Shown piece by piece: positions 28,303 through 36,463 of a stretch of 64,000 nucleotides of DNA. The notes beneath the pieces are model-generated. The model was not told where the DNA came from, did no database searches, and saw only the letters and a program-made list of their open reading frames with translations. Numbering within the stretch: position 1 is the stretch's first letter; each line of letters opens with the position of its first letter. Position numbers and translations under genes: made by a program. Source of the DNA: Tagaea sp965279565 (GTDB lineage: Bacteria > Pseudomonadota > Alphaproteobacteria > CACIAM-22H2); the NCBI GenBank assembly GCA_965279565.1, contig OZ257249.1:496001-560000 (forward strand). The letters are read 5' to 3'.

Positions 28303-29307
28303 ATGCCAGCGTCCAAGCCGAAGCCCGCCGACCCCGAAACGGAACGCGCCGCGCGCGATCTGTCGGTGGCGCGTCAGGCGATCCAGGTCGAACGCGCGGG
28401 GCTCGCCGCCCTGGAAGCGAGCCTCGACGGCGATTTCGTGCGCGCCCTCGACCTGTTCGCCGCCGCGACCGGGCGCGTCGTCGTCTCGGGCATGGGCAAG
28501 TCGGGCCATGTCGGGCGCAAGATCGCGGCGACGCTCGCCTCCACCGGCACGCCCGCCCAGTTCGTCCATCCCGCCGAGGCCAGCCACGGCGATCTCGGCA
28601 TGATCACGCCGGCCGACGCCGTCCTCGCCCTGTCGAACTCCGGCGAGACGGCCGAGCTTTCCGATCTGGTCGGCTACACGCGCCGCTTCGCCATCCCGCT
28701 CGTCGCGATGACCGCCAAGCGCAAATCGGCACTGGGTGTCGCCGCCGACGTCGTGCTCGCGCTTCCGCCCGCCGAGGAAGCCTGCCCCGTCGGTCTCGCC
28801 CCCACCACCTCGACCACGATGCAGCTCGCACTCGGCGACGCGATCGCCGTGGCGCTGATGGAACGGCGCGGCTTCACGGCCGAGCATTTCAGCCGCTTCC
28901 ATCCGCGCGGCAGCCTGGGTGCGCGCCTCGCCAAGGTCGCCGACCTGATGCATGCCGACCTGCCGCTCGCCACGCGCGGCACGAAGATGTCGCAGGTGCT
29001 GATCGGCATGACCGAGAAGCGCTTCGGCTGCGTGGCCGTCGTCGATGCCGAAGGCTGGCTCGAAGGCATCGTGACCGACGGCGACCTGCGCCGGAACATG
29101 TCGCCCGACCTGCTCGACCGCCCGGTCGAGGCGGTGATGACCGCCAATCCGCGCGCCGTCGCCCCCGACACGCTGGCGGCCGAAGCGCTGAACCTGATGA
29201 ACGCCCACCAGATCACGGCACTGTTCGCGTGCGAGACGCAAGGCAAGCGGCGCAGGCCGGTGGGCATCGTGCACATCCACGACCTGCTGCGCGCGGGGAT
29301 CGCCTGA
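28303..29307 (+). CDS. kdsD: arabinose-5-phosphate isomerase
   Basis: Converts ribulose 5-phosphate to arabinose 5-phosphate, first step to Kdo for lipopolysaccharide. 334 residues from the ATG at 28303 (usual length about 330); earlier starts would be nearly leaderless relative to the promoter. SIS domain with GRVVVSGMGKSGHVGRKIAATLASTG and ALSNSGET, then two CBS domains from about 205 on. The stop overlaps the lptC ATG by one base, so this links precursor synthesis with LPS export. Confidence 0.93.
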   Translation: MPASKPKPADPETERAARDLSVARQAIQVERAGLAALEASLDGDFVRALDLFAAATGRVVVSGMGKSGHVGRKIAATLASTGTPAQFVHPAEASHGDLGMITPADAVLALSNSGETAELSDLVGYTRRFAIPLVAMTAKRKSALGVAADVVLALPPAEEACPVGLAPTTSTTMQLALGDAIAVALMERRGFTAEHFSRFHPRGSLGARLAKVADLMHADLPLATRGTKMSQVLIGMTEKRFGCVAVVDAEGWLEGIVTDGDLRRNMSPDLLDRPVEAVMTANPRAVAPDTLAAEALNLMNAHQITALFACETQGKRRRPVGIVHIHDLLRAGIA

Positions 29308-30101
29308 TGGCCGGCGATCCGCTGCGCGACGAGTCCACCGTGCCGCCGCGGCCCGTCCCGGTCCCGACGGCGCGCGCACTCGAGGACGACACGCCGGTGC
29401 GCCGGTCGCGTCTGGCCGTGCTCACGCCCGGCACGCCGCGCGCGCACAACCAGTTCTACAGCCAGCTCGTCGGCCTGATGAAGTTCGTGCTGCCGGCGGC
29501 GGCGATGGGTATTGCCGCTCTCGTGCTGCTGTGGCCGCAGTTCAACCCGCTCGATCCGCGCTTCCGCCTTGCCCCCGTGCAGGTCTCGATCGAGGATCTC
29601 GAGAACCTGCGCATGGTCCAGCCGCGCTATGTCGGCGTCGACGAGCGCAACCAGCCCTTTTCGATCGTCGCCGAGCAGGCCACGCAGGCCAAGGGCTCGT
29701 CCGACACGACGGATCTTTCCCTGCCGCAGGGCGACCTCGCGATGACGTCGGGCACCTGGCTGGCGATGACGGCCGAACACGGCCTCTACCACCAGCCGGA
29801 AAAGGCGCTGGAGCTGTGGGGCGGGGTCAGCCTGTTCCACGACGGCGGCTACGAGATCTCGACCGAGCGCGCGCGCGTCGATCTCGACCGCGGCATGGCG
29901 CAGGGCGAACTGCCGGTGCAGGGCCAGGGGCCCAACTCGCAGCTCAGCGGTGCCGGCTTCCGCATCCTCGACCGGGGTGCGCGCGTCGAGGTGACGGGCA
30001 GGTCGCGCGTCGTCCTGTTCCCCACGCCGCGCAATGCGCCCGCAGGCCCGCAGACCGCGCAGCAGCCCCCGCAACCGCCGCAGATGGCGCCCCGCCGATG
30101 A
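29307..30101 (+). CDS. lptC: LPS export ABC transporter periplasmic protein LptC
   Basis: 264 residues. A cytoplasmic N-terminal tail of about 55 residues, one membrane helix (FVLPAAAMGIAALVLLWP, about 58-76), then a periplasmic beta-jellyroll (ALELWGGVSLFHDGGYEISTERARVDL). LptC takes LPS from LptB2FG and passes it to LptA. C-terminus is Gln/Pro-rich. It is between kdsD and lptA with overlaps of one and four bases. Confidence 0.9.
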   Translation: MAGDPLRDESTVPPRPVPVPTARALEDDTPVRRSRLAVLTPGTPRAHNQFYSQLVGLMKFVLPAAAMGIAALVLLWPQFNPLDPRFRLAPVQVSIEDLENLRMVQPRYVGVDERNQPFSIVAEQATQAKGSSDTTDLSLPQGDLAMTSGTWLAMTAEHGLYHQPEKALELWGGVSLFHDGGYEISTERARVDLDRGMAQGELPVQGQGPNSQLSGAGFRILDRGARVEVTGRSRVVLFPTPRNAPAGPQTAQQPPQPPQMAPRR

Positions 30102-31006
30102 AGATCCTTCTGGCCGCCCTCGCCCTTCTTGCCGCTTCGCCCGCCGCGACGATGGCGCAAGCACTCGACATCGGCCGCGGCGGATCGGGCGCGCCCATCG
30201 AGATCACGGCGAACAACGGCATCGAGTGGGACCGCGACGCACAGCGCTACATCGCCAACGGCGACGCCGTCGCCAAGCAGGGCGACACGACCGTGCGCGG
30301 CGACCGGCTCGTCGCGTGGTACCGCCCGGCGGCGACCGGCGGCACCGAGATCTTCCGCTACGAGGCGATCGGCAACGTGAAGTTCCAGACGCCCACGCAG
30401 ACGGTCGAGGGCGACCGCGGCGTCTACGACGTGACGAGCGAAGTCGTCGTCGTCACCGGCAAGGCGCTGCGCCTGACCACGCCGACCGACACGCTGACCG
30501 CGCGCGACACGCTGGAATACTGGTCGGCGCGCGAGATCGCGGTGGCACGCGGCAACGCGATGGTCGTCTCGGCCGACCGCCGCATGACCGCCGACGTGAT
30601 GACGGCCCACTTCACCCAGGCCCAGACGCAGGCCGCGCGCCCGGTACCGCCCGCGCGCACCACCCGGCCGGCCGCGCGTGGCGCACCCACCCCCGCACCG
30701 TCCCAGTCGCCCGGCGGCGACCAGAAGCTTTCGCGCATCGAAGCGTTCGGCAACGTCCATGTCTCGACGCCGACCGAGATCGCGCGCGGCGACCGCGGCA
30801 TCTACAACATGCTGACCGGCATCGCGCAGCTCGCCGGCAACGTGCGCCTGACGCGCGGCGACAACCAGATGGCCGGCGATTTCGCCGAGGTGAACACCAA
30901 TACCGGCATTTCGCGCCTGCTGGCGCGCCCGGGCGAAGGCGGCGACGGCCGCGTGCGCGGCCTGCTCACGCCGCAGCAGGCCCAGCAGGGACGCCCCCGC
31001 CAATGA
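30098..31006 (+). CDS. lptA: LPS transport periplasmic protein LptA
   Basis: 302 residues with a signal peptide (MKILLAALALLAASPAATMA). OstA-type beta-strands: IEITANNGIEWDRDAQRYIANGDAVAKQGD and later NQMAGDFAEVNTNTGISRLL. A Pro/Ala/Thr-rich insert at about 180-210 splits the jellyroll, making it longer than the E. coli protein (185). It bridges inner and outer membrane in LPS transport. ATGA overlaps on both sides. Confidence 0.9.
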   Translation: MKILLAALALLAASPAATMAQALDIGRGGSGAPIEITANNGIEWDRDAQRYIANGDAVAKQGDTTVRGDRLVAWYRPAATGGTEIFRYEAIGNVKFQTPTQTVEGDRGVYDVTSEVVVVTGKALRLTTPTDTLTARDTLEYWSAREIAVARGNAMVVSADRRMTADVMTAHFTQAQTQAARPVPPARTTRPAARGAPTPAPSQSPGGDQKLSRIEAFGNVHVSTPTEIARGDRGIYNMLTGIAQLAGNVRLTRGDNQMAGDFAEVNTNTGISRLLARPGEGGDGRVRGLLTPQQAQQGRPRQ

Positions 31007-31800
31007 CCGATCGCCCGCATCCCGTGCGCACGGCCACACCCGCCCCGGCGGAATCGCCACTGCGCGTCGTGGCCGACAATCCGGGCCTCGTCGTCCACAA
31101 GATCGGCAAGCGCTACAAGGGCCGCCCGGTCGTGCGCGAGGTCTCGATCGGCGTGCAGCGCGGCGAAGCGGTCGGCCTGCTCGGACCCAACGGTGCGGGC
31201 AAGACGACGTGCTTCTACATGATCACCGGGCTCGTCACGCCGGACTTCGGCTCGATCCAGCTCGACGGCGTCGACATCACCGACCTGCCGATGTACCGCC
31301 GCGCGCGGCTGGGCATCGGCTACCTGCCGCAGGAGACGTCGATCTTCCGCGGCCTGACGGTCGAGCAGAACGTGCGCGCGGTGCTCGAACTGATCGAGCC
31401 CAACCGCGACCGGCGCGAAGCCGTGCTCGACGAGCTTCTCGCCGAATTCTCGATCACGCATCTGCGCCGGGCCCCCGCCCTCGCCCTTTCCGGCGGCGAA
31501 CGCCGCCGCGTGGAGATCGCGCGCGCCCTCGCCTCGCAGCCGCACTTCGTGCTGCTCGACGAACCGCTCGCCGGCATCGACCCGATCGCTGTGGGCGACA
31601 TCCGCGACCTCGTCAGCCATCTCAAGGACCGCGGCATCGGCGTGCTGATCACCGACCACAACGTGCGCGAGACGCTCGAGATCGTCGACCGCGCCTACAT
31701 CCTGCACGACGGCCAGGTGCTGATGGGCGGCACGCCCGAGCAGATCGTCGCCTCGTCGGACGTGCGGCGCGTCTATCTCGGCGAGCGGTTCTCGCTATGA
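31003..31800 (+). CDS. lptB: LPS export ABC transporter ATP-binding protein LptB
   Basis: 265 residues; the first 25 or so are an extra tail before the ABC domain. Walker A GPNGAGKTT, Q-loop GYLPQETSIF, signature LSGGERRRVEIARAL, Walker B HFVLLDEPLAGIDP, switch His in LITDHNVRET. Powers extraction of LPS from the inner membrane. Start ATG overlaps the lptA stop. Confidence 0.96.
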   Translation: MTDRPHPVRTATPAPAESPLRVVADNPGLVVHKIGKRYKGRPVVREVSIGVQRGEAVGLLGPNGAGKTTCFYMITGLVTPDFGSIQLDGVDITDLPMYRRARLGIGYLPQETSIFRGLTVEQNVRAVLELIEPNRDRREAVLDELLAEFSITHLRRAPALALSGGERRRVEIARALASQPHFVLLDEPLAGIDPIAVGDIRDLVSHLKDRGIGVLITDHNVRETLEIVDRAYILHDGQVLMGGTPEQIVASSDVRRVYLGERFSL

Positions 31801-31807
31801 GCGGGGC

Positions 31808-33340
31808 ATGGCCGGCATGAACCGCCTCGCCCCGCGGCTGGATCTCCGGCAGAGCCAGCAGCTCGTCATGACGCCGCAGCTGCAGCAGGCCATCAAGCTG
31901 CTGCAGCTCTCGAACCAGGAAGTCGCCCAGTTCGTCGAGGAGGAGCTGTCGCAGAACCCGCTGCTCGAGCGCGACGAGCCGGGCGCGGAAAGTGCCGCCC
32001 CCGAAGTCGCCGATGCGGGTTCCGGCGAAGCGCCGGCGTCGGCCACGGTCGCGGGCGAGGAACGCCTGCTCGATTCCGTCGGCGGCGCGGCCGAGACCAA
32101 GGAAGCCCCGCTCGACATCGACTACGACAACAGCTTCACGCGCGGCGCCGACGAACCGGCCGGCGAGGGCGAGTTCCTCGGCGAATGGAAGGGAACCGGC
32201 GGACGCTCGGACTTCGAGGATTCGGAATTCGGCCTCGAACAGACGCTCGCCAAGCAGGTCTCGCTGCGCGAACACCTGCTGGGGCAGGTCGGCGTCGATT
32301 TCGCCGAACCGGTCGAACGCGTGATCGCCGCGCGTCTCGTCGACCTGATCGACGATTGCGGGTATCTCACGACCGAGATCTCGGACCTCGCCGACAAGCT
32401 CGATGTGCCGGTGGCCGACGTCGAGCGCGTGCTGCTGCGCTGCCAGCGCTTCGATCCCGCCGGCATCTTCGCGCGCAGCCTGAAGGAATGCCTCGCCCTG
32501 CAGCTGCGCGAACGCGACCGCCTCGACCCTTGCATGGCAAAGCTCCTCGACAATCTCGACCTGCTCGCCAAGCGCGACGTGGCGCAGCTCCAGCGCATCT
32601 GCGGCGTCGACATCGAGGACATCCAGGACATGGTGGCCGAGATTCGCACGCTCGACCCCAAGCCGGGCCTCGCCTTCGACGGCGCGCTGGCGAGCCCGAT
32701 CGTGCCCGACGTGCTGATGCGCCTGGCCCCCGACCGGAGCTGGATCGTCGAGCTCAACCAGGACACGCTGCCGCGCGTGCTGGTCAACACGCGCTATCAC
32801 GCGCGCGTGCAGACGTCGGTCAAGAACAAGCAGGAAAAGGAATTCATCGCCGAGCGGCTGCACGCGGCCAACTGGCTGGTGAAGTCGCTGCACCAGCGTG
32901 CGCAGACGATCCTGAAGGTGTCGGTCGAGATCGTGCGCCAGCAGGACGGCTTCTTCCGCAGCGGCGTGCGCCACCTGAAGCCGCTGGTGCTGCGCGACAT
33001 CGCCGCCGCGATCGACATGCACGAATCGACCGTCAGCCGCGTGACGACGAACAAGTTCATCGCCACGCCGCACGGCATCTTCGAGCTGAAGTATTTTTTC
33101 ACCTCGTCGATCCCCGCGTCGGGCGGCGGCGACGCGCATTCGGCCGAAGCGGTTCGCCACCGCATCAAGGGCCTGATCGACGCCGAGACTGTGCGCGACG
33201 TGCTCTCCGACGACCGGATCGTCGAACTGCTCAAGTCGAACGGCATCGACATCGCGCGCCGCACGGTCGCGAAGTATCGCGAGGCGATGGGCATCGCCTC
33301 GTCGGTCCAGCGCCGGCGCGAAAAGGGCTCGGGGTTCTGA
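31808..33340 (+). CDS. rpoN: RNA polymerase sigma-54 factor
   Basis: 510 residues. Region I glutamine/leucine-rich activator-interacting segment (RQSQQLVMTPQLQQAIKLLQLSN at 15-38), acidic region II (about 55-120), core-binding region, helix-turn-helix around RDIAAAIDMHESTVSRVTTNKF, and the RpoN box ARRTVAKYREAMGIASS near the C-terminus. It starts 7 nt after lptB, the usual order in proteobacteria. Alternative ATG at 31817. Confidence 0.97.
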   Translation: MAGMNRLAPRLDLRQSQQLVMTPQLQQAIKLLQLSNQEVAQFVEEELSQNPLLERDEPGAESAAPEVADAGSGEAPASATVAGEERLLDSVGGAAETKEAPLDIDYDNSFTRGADEPAGEGEFLGEWKGTGGRSDFEDSEFGLEQTLAKQVSLREHLLGQVGVDFAEPVERVIAARLVDLIDDCGYLTTEISDLADKLDVPVADVERVLLRCQRFDPAGIFARSLKECLALQLRERDRLDPCMAKLLDNLDLLAKRDVAQLQRICGVDIEDIQDMVAEIRTLDPKPGLAFDGALASPIVPDVLMRLAPDRSWIVELNQDTLPRVLVNTRYHARVQTSVKNKQEKEFIAERLHAANWLVKSLHQRAQTILKVSVEIVRQQDGFFRSGVRHLKPLVLRDIAAAIDMHESTVSRVTTNKFIATPHGIFELKYFFTSSIPASGGGDAHSAEAVRHRIKGLIDAETVRDVLSDDRIVELLKSNGIDIARRTVAKYREAMGIASSVQRRREKGSGF

Positions 33341-33368
33341 ACGTGGCGCCGATTCGGAAACCGCTTGA

Positions 33369-33385
33369 CCCGGGGCGGACCCGGG
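33369..33385 (+). terminator. weak hairpin after rpoN
   Basis: CCCGGG, GCGGA, CCCGGG (6-bp stem), followed by only a short T run (TTTT at 33393). Possible weak terminator 29 nt after rpoN. Confidence 0.35.
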
Positions 33386-33439
33386 CGCACGCTTTTGTCG
33401 GGTAGGGCCACGATGCGAACTCGCAGCATTTCGTCCAGC

Positions 33440-33469
33440 TTGACGAAGATCGGCCAGCGCCCCTATGTT
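33440..33469 (+). promoter_or_regulatory. predicted promoter of hpf-ptsN
   Basis: TTGACG (33440) and TATGTT (33464) with an 18-nt spacer, about 100 nt before hpf. Just downstream CCCGGAA-A-TTCCGGG (33471-33485) forms a 7-bp palindrome at the presumed start of the transcript. The 236-nt rpoN-hpf gap holds nothing else I can support. Confidence 0.5.
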
Positions 33470-33576
33470 CCCGGAAATTCCGGGAGTAGCGGGGCACGCG
33501 GGTGTGCCGCGGGTAGGTCCCGAGCCTCGTTCCTGCAGAACCCCGTTTCCCTTCAACCAACACGCAGATCGAAACC

Positions 33577-34176
33577 ATGCAGCTGTCCGTGAGCGGCAAG
33601 CGCCTCGACGTGGGCGATTCGCTGAGAAGCCATGTTGCAACCGCGCTCGGCGGCGCCGTCGATCGCTATTTCGGCAAGGCGATCGAAGGCAAGGTCGTGT
33701 TCGAACGCCAGCGCCATCTTTTCCGCGCCGACATCTCGGTGCATGTCCGTCGCGGCATGACGCTGCAGAGCCACCACGAGGCGGCCGATCCCTACGCCGC
33801 GTTCGACGGTGCGGTCGAGCGTCTGGACCACCGCCTGAAGCGCCACAAGGGCCGCATCGCCGACCGCAAGCGCGGCAAGCACGCCGTCGCCGACGAGTCC
33901 GTTTTCGAACCCGCGCGCTACGCGGTCATCGAGCCGGAGGCCGAGAGCCTGGGCGGGGCGACCGCGGCCGCCCCCATCGTGGCCGAGATGACGACCGAGA
34001 TCGCCACGCTGAGCGTGGGCGAGGCCGTCGCGCGCCTCGATCTGGGGCAGAAGCAGGTGCTGATGTTCCGCAACCGCGCCAACGGCCAGTTCAACGTGGT
34101 CTACCGGCGCGCCGACGCGGCGATCGGCTGGATCGATCCGGGTGCCGCCGCCGGCAACGGCGCGGCGAAGCGCTGA
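33577..34176 (+). CDS. hpf: long-form ribosome hibernation promoting factor
   Basis: 199 residues: N-terminal HPF/RaiA domain (1-110, MQLSVSGKRLDVGDSLRSHV) and a C-terminal dimerisation domain (from about 140, IATLSVGEAVARLDLGQKQVLMFRNRANGQFNVVYRR) typical of the long form that makes 100S ribosomes. Its place between rpoN and ptsN is conserved in proteobacteria. Confidence 0.93.
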   Translation: MQLSVSGKRLDVGDSLRSHVATALGGAVDRYFGKAIEGKVVFERQRHLFRADISVHVRRGMTLQSHHEAADPYAAFDGAVERLDHRLKRHKGRIADRKRGKHAVADESVFEPARYAVIEPEAESLGGATAAAPIVAEMTTEIATLSVGEAVARLDLGQKQVLMFRNRANGQFNVVYRRADAAIGWIDPGAAAGNGAAKR

Positions 34177-34196
34177 GAACGGGACAAGAGCCAGAC

Positions 34197-34661
34197 ATGG
34201 AATTCACCGAATTCATGACGCCGGAATGCGTGATCGCGAGCCTGCGGGCGACGTCGAAAAAGCAGGCGCTTCAGGAACTCGCCAAGAAGGCGGCCGAGGT
34301 GTCGGGTGCGGACGAGCGCCAGATCCTCGAAGTCGTGATGGAGCGCGAGCGGCTGGGCACCACGGGCGTGGGCAACGGCATCGCCATCCCGCACGGCAAG
34401 CTGCCGGGCCTCAAGCGCCTGTCGGGCGTATTCGCGCGCCTGGAAAAGCCGATCGATTTCGAATCGATCGACGAGCAGCCGGTCGATCTCATCTTCCTGC
34501 TGCTCGCACCGGAAGGTGCGGGTGCGGACCACCTGAAGGCGCTGGCGCGCGTCTCGCGCCTGCTGCGCGACCGGCGCGTGTGCGAGAAGCTGCGCGGCTC
34601 GGACCGTGCCGACGCGCTCTTTGCACTTCTCAGCGAGCACGCGGCAAGCCACGCCGCCTGA
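34197..34661 (+). CDS. ptsN: nitrogen regulatory PTS EIIA component
   Basis: 154 residues, EIIA-Ntr. The phosphorylated His is His66 in GIAIPHGKLPG. It takes phosphate from the PTS-Ntr chain and regulates metabolism and potassium uptake by protein contact. 20 nt after hpf. AAGAG ribosome site upstream of the ATG at 34197. Confidence 0.93.
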   Translation: MEFTEFMTPECVIASLRATSKKQALQELAKKAAEVSGADERQILEVVMERERLGTTGVGNGIAIPHGKLPGLKRLSGVFARLEKPIDFESIDEQPVDLIFLLLAPEGAGADHLKALARVSRLLRDRRVCEKLRGSDRADALFALLSEHAASHAA

Positions 34662-34673
34662 AGCGCGATCTCT

Positions 34674-34710
34674 CGCTTCCGGCCGGCGGGCCACGCTCGT
34701 TGCGGAAGCG
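34674..34710 (+). terminator. inverted repeat after ptsN
   Basis: CGCTTCCG (34674) and CGGAAGCG (34703) make an 8-bp stem with a 21-nt GC-rich loop and no T run. It may end the rpoN operon through a factor or stabilise the 3' end. The next ATG is 10 nt on, so it also lies in the GNAT gene's leader. Confidence 0.35.
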
Positions 34711-34719
34711 CGAACAAGC

Positions 34720-35142
34720 ATGCCCTTCGCAAACATCCGTCTCGAAACCGCCGCGATCTATTCGACGGAGAACTCCCCTTGGGGCGTGCCGGCCGTCCGC
34801 TACGCGATCATGCTGGGCGAACAGGCAGTGGGAACGATCAGTTTCAGGCCCGGGGCTACATACGTCACGACCCACCTTGCCGGCCAGATCGGCTTCGAGA
34901 TCGACCTTCTCCATCGCGGCAAGGGACTTGCCCGGCAGGCCGTCCGCGCCCTTTTTCCCGTCATCAGGGAACATGGTCTGGAGGAAGTCTGGATCACGAC
35001 AGTCCCGACGAACATCGCCTCGCAGCGTACGCTGACGGCTCTCGGATCGGAACTTGTCGAGGAAGTCCGGATTCCCGAGTGGTACGATTCGTTCGCCAGA
35101 GGAGAGCGGACGAAACTCCGCTACAGGCTGCGGGTTCCGTAG
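34720..35142 (+). CDS. GNAT family N-acetyltransferase
   Basis: 140 residues. GNAT fold with the acetyl-CoA loop in LLHRGKGLARQAVRAL (R-G-x-G-L-A, about 64-76) and NIASQRTLTALG (motif B, about 100-111). Substrate not predictable. Base use is a little less GC-biased than in neighbours. The start at 34720 has no strong ribosome site. Confidence 0.82.
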   Translation: MPFANIRLETAAIYSTENSPWGVPAVRYAIMLGEQAVGTISFRPGATYVTTHLAGQIGFEIDLLHRGKGLARQAVRALFPVIREHGLEEVWITTVPTNIASQRTLTALGSELVEEVRIPEWYDSFARGERTKLRYRLRVP

Positions 35143-35189
35143 GCGAACTGCCCGGTGCGCGCATTCTCCGCCGGCACCTCCCGGAGATC

Positions 35190-35429
35190 TCAGTTCGCGT
35201 CGATCGGTTCCATGCCGTGCTGGCGGATCGCCGCGAAGGCGAGATCGCGCGAGGGAGCACCACCGATGCGTTCGCCGTCGGCCGCGTGGATCGCGTAGAC
35301 GGCGATCGGCTCGCCGCCCTTCCGGTCGGCCTTCTCGAGGATGCGCCGGACATAGGCCACCCCCTCGACGCCGAGCGTGGCGAACGCTTCGGGCGTCATC
35401 GACTGCGCGTTCGAAGGATCGGGGCGCAT
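35190..35429 (-). CDS. DUF1150 family small protein
   Basis: 79 residues: an N-terminal disordered part, then FATLGVEGVAYVRRIL...YAIHAADGERIG and a C-terminal AIRQHGMEP. This matches the DUF1150 family of alphaproteobacteria, usually found directly after an Hsp20 gene, as here (2 nt gap). Function unknown; probably made together with Hsp20 under heat stress. Confidence 0.85.
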   Translation of the reverse strand: MRPDPSNAQSMTPEAFATLGVEGVAYVRRILEKADRKGGEPIAVYAIHAADGERIGGAPSRDLAFAAIRQHGMEPIDAN

Positions 35430-35431
35430 CT

Positions 35432-35893
35432 TCAGTCTTCCCTGTTGCCGTGTTCGATGGTCTTGCTGCGCGCGGCCCCGCCCGCACCGGGCCGGATCGG
35501 GATCGAGCGCGCCTTGGGTTCGGGGTTCGGGCGCACGAGGTCGATGTGCAGCAGGCCGTTGTCGAGCGTCGAGCCGACGACCTCGATGCCGTCGGCGAGC
35601 ACGAAGCTGCGCTGGAACTGGCGTGCGGCGATGCCGCGGTGGATGAACACGCGGCCCGGCTCGTCGGACTGCTTGCCGCGCACGGCGAGCTGGTTGTTCT
35701 CGACCAGGATCGACAGGTCGTCGAGCGTGAAGCCCGCGACGGCCAGCGTGATGCGCAGGCCGTTCTCGCCGATCTGCTCGATGTTGTAGGGCGGGTAGCC
35801 TTCGCCGGAATGCTTGGCGATGCGGTCGAGCGTGCGCTCGAACTCGTCGAACCCCAGCAGCAGCGGGTTGTTGAACAGCGAAAGTCGCGACAT
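35432..35893 (-). CDS. small heat-shock protein, Hsp20/IbpA type
   Basis: 153 residues. Alpha-crystallin domain at about 35-130 (YNIEQIGENGLRITLAVAGF, FQRSFVLADGIEV, LLHIDLVRPNPEPKARSIPI with the I-x-I tail motif). Holds unfolded proteins for refolding by DnaK/ClpB. It has a heat-shock-like promoter and a ROSE-like RNA thermometer covering its ribosome site, so control is both transcriptional and translational. Cotranscribed with DUF1150. Confidence 0.94.
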   Translation of the reverse strand: MSRLSLFNNPLLLGFDEFERTLDRIAKHSGEGYPPYNIEQIGENGLRITLAVAGFTLDDLSILVENNQLAVRGKQSDEPGRVFIHRGIAARQFQRSFVLADGIEVVGSTLDNGLLHIDLVRPNPEPKARSIPIRPGAGGAARSKTIEHGNRED

Positions 35894-35898
35894 AGGCT

Positions 35899-35922
35899 GG
35901 CACCCTCCCGTCGAGCAATGCC
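35899..35922 (-). ncRNA. ROSE-like RNA thermometer hairpin over hsp20 ribosome site
   Basis: The minus-strand RNA folds as GGCA / UUGCUC / loop GACG(G) / GAGGG / UGCC. The outer 4 bp are Watson-Crick, the inner part has two U-G pairs, a bulged G and C-G, U-A, C-G pairs against the Shine-Dalgarno GGGAGGG, which ends 9 nt before the ATG. A U-U/C-G-C-U segment with a bulged G opposite the SD is the hallmark of ROSE thermometers before small heat-shock genes. A second strong hairpin (GAGGUCGCCCC with GGGGGCCUC) lies upstream in the same leader. Confidence 0.7.
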
Positions 35923-35968
35923 GGTTGCGGAAATCCCGAGGCCCCCGCTTGGGGCGACCTCGAAATCA

Positions 35969-35997
35969 ATATGGCCACGGTCCGGGCGGGCATCAAG
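35969..35997 (-). promoter_or_regulatory. RpoH-like promoter of hsp20
   Basis: Minus strand CTTGAT (35997-35992), 17 nt, CCATAT (35974-35969). CTTG at -35 and C-rich CCATAT at -10 fit the heat-shock sigma-32 type. The leader would be about 70 nt, enough for two hairpins. Confidence 0.5.
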
Positions 35998-36007
35998 CCC
36001 CCAGCCG

Positions 36008-36415
36008 CTAAGTCCCCGGCCGGCGGGTGAATTTTGCCGATCGCGGCTTCTGCCGGCCGGGTGCCGGCGTGGTCGCCGGCCGGCCGGCGGCGGCCTTGCC
36101 GGCCGCGTATTTGCGGGCATTGGCAAGGAATCGCTCCGTCGCCTCGTCGCTGGAGACGGGCTTGCCGTCGCGGATCGCGCGCACGCGGGCGACCTCGGCT
36201 TCCATCTCGAAATCGACGCCGCCGGCCATGCGCTCGAGCTGGCGGGCGGCCCCTTCGAGATTCGTGACCATCTGTTCGAGTTCGAGCCGGTGGGCGCGCA
36301 TCAGGTCGTCGCGCGCGAGCGTGTGCCGGAAGCCCAACGCGCGCTGGCGGAAGCGCTTGGCCTTGGCGAGGTACATGTCGGCTTTTGGATCGGGAGGCTG
36401 CTTCTTCATCGCCAT
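36008..36415 (-). CDS. unknown alpha-helical protein
   Basis: 135 residues, not recognised. Residues about 10-85 are charged and heptad-like (AKRFRQRALGFRHTLARDDLMRAHRLELEQMVTNLEGAARQL), likely a coiled coil; the tail is basic and Pro/Arg-rich. No signal peptide or membrane helix. ATG at 36415 or 36409. Codon use is host-like, so I accept it as a gene. Confidence 0.6.
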   Translation of the reverse strand: MAMKKQPPDPKADMYLAKAKRFRQRALGFRHTLARDDLMRAHRLELEQMVTNLEGAARQLERMAGGVDFEMEAEVARVRAIRDGKPVSSDEATERFLANARKYAAGKAAAGRPATTPAPGRQKPRSAKFTRRPGT

Positions 36416-36463
36416 CCGGTTCGACTCGGGCGTGTGAAAAGTATACGTCCGCCCGGCGGCGTC

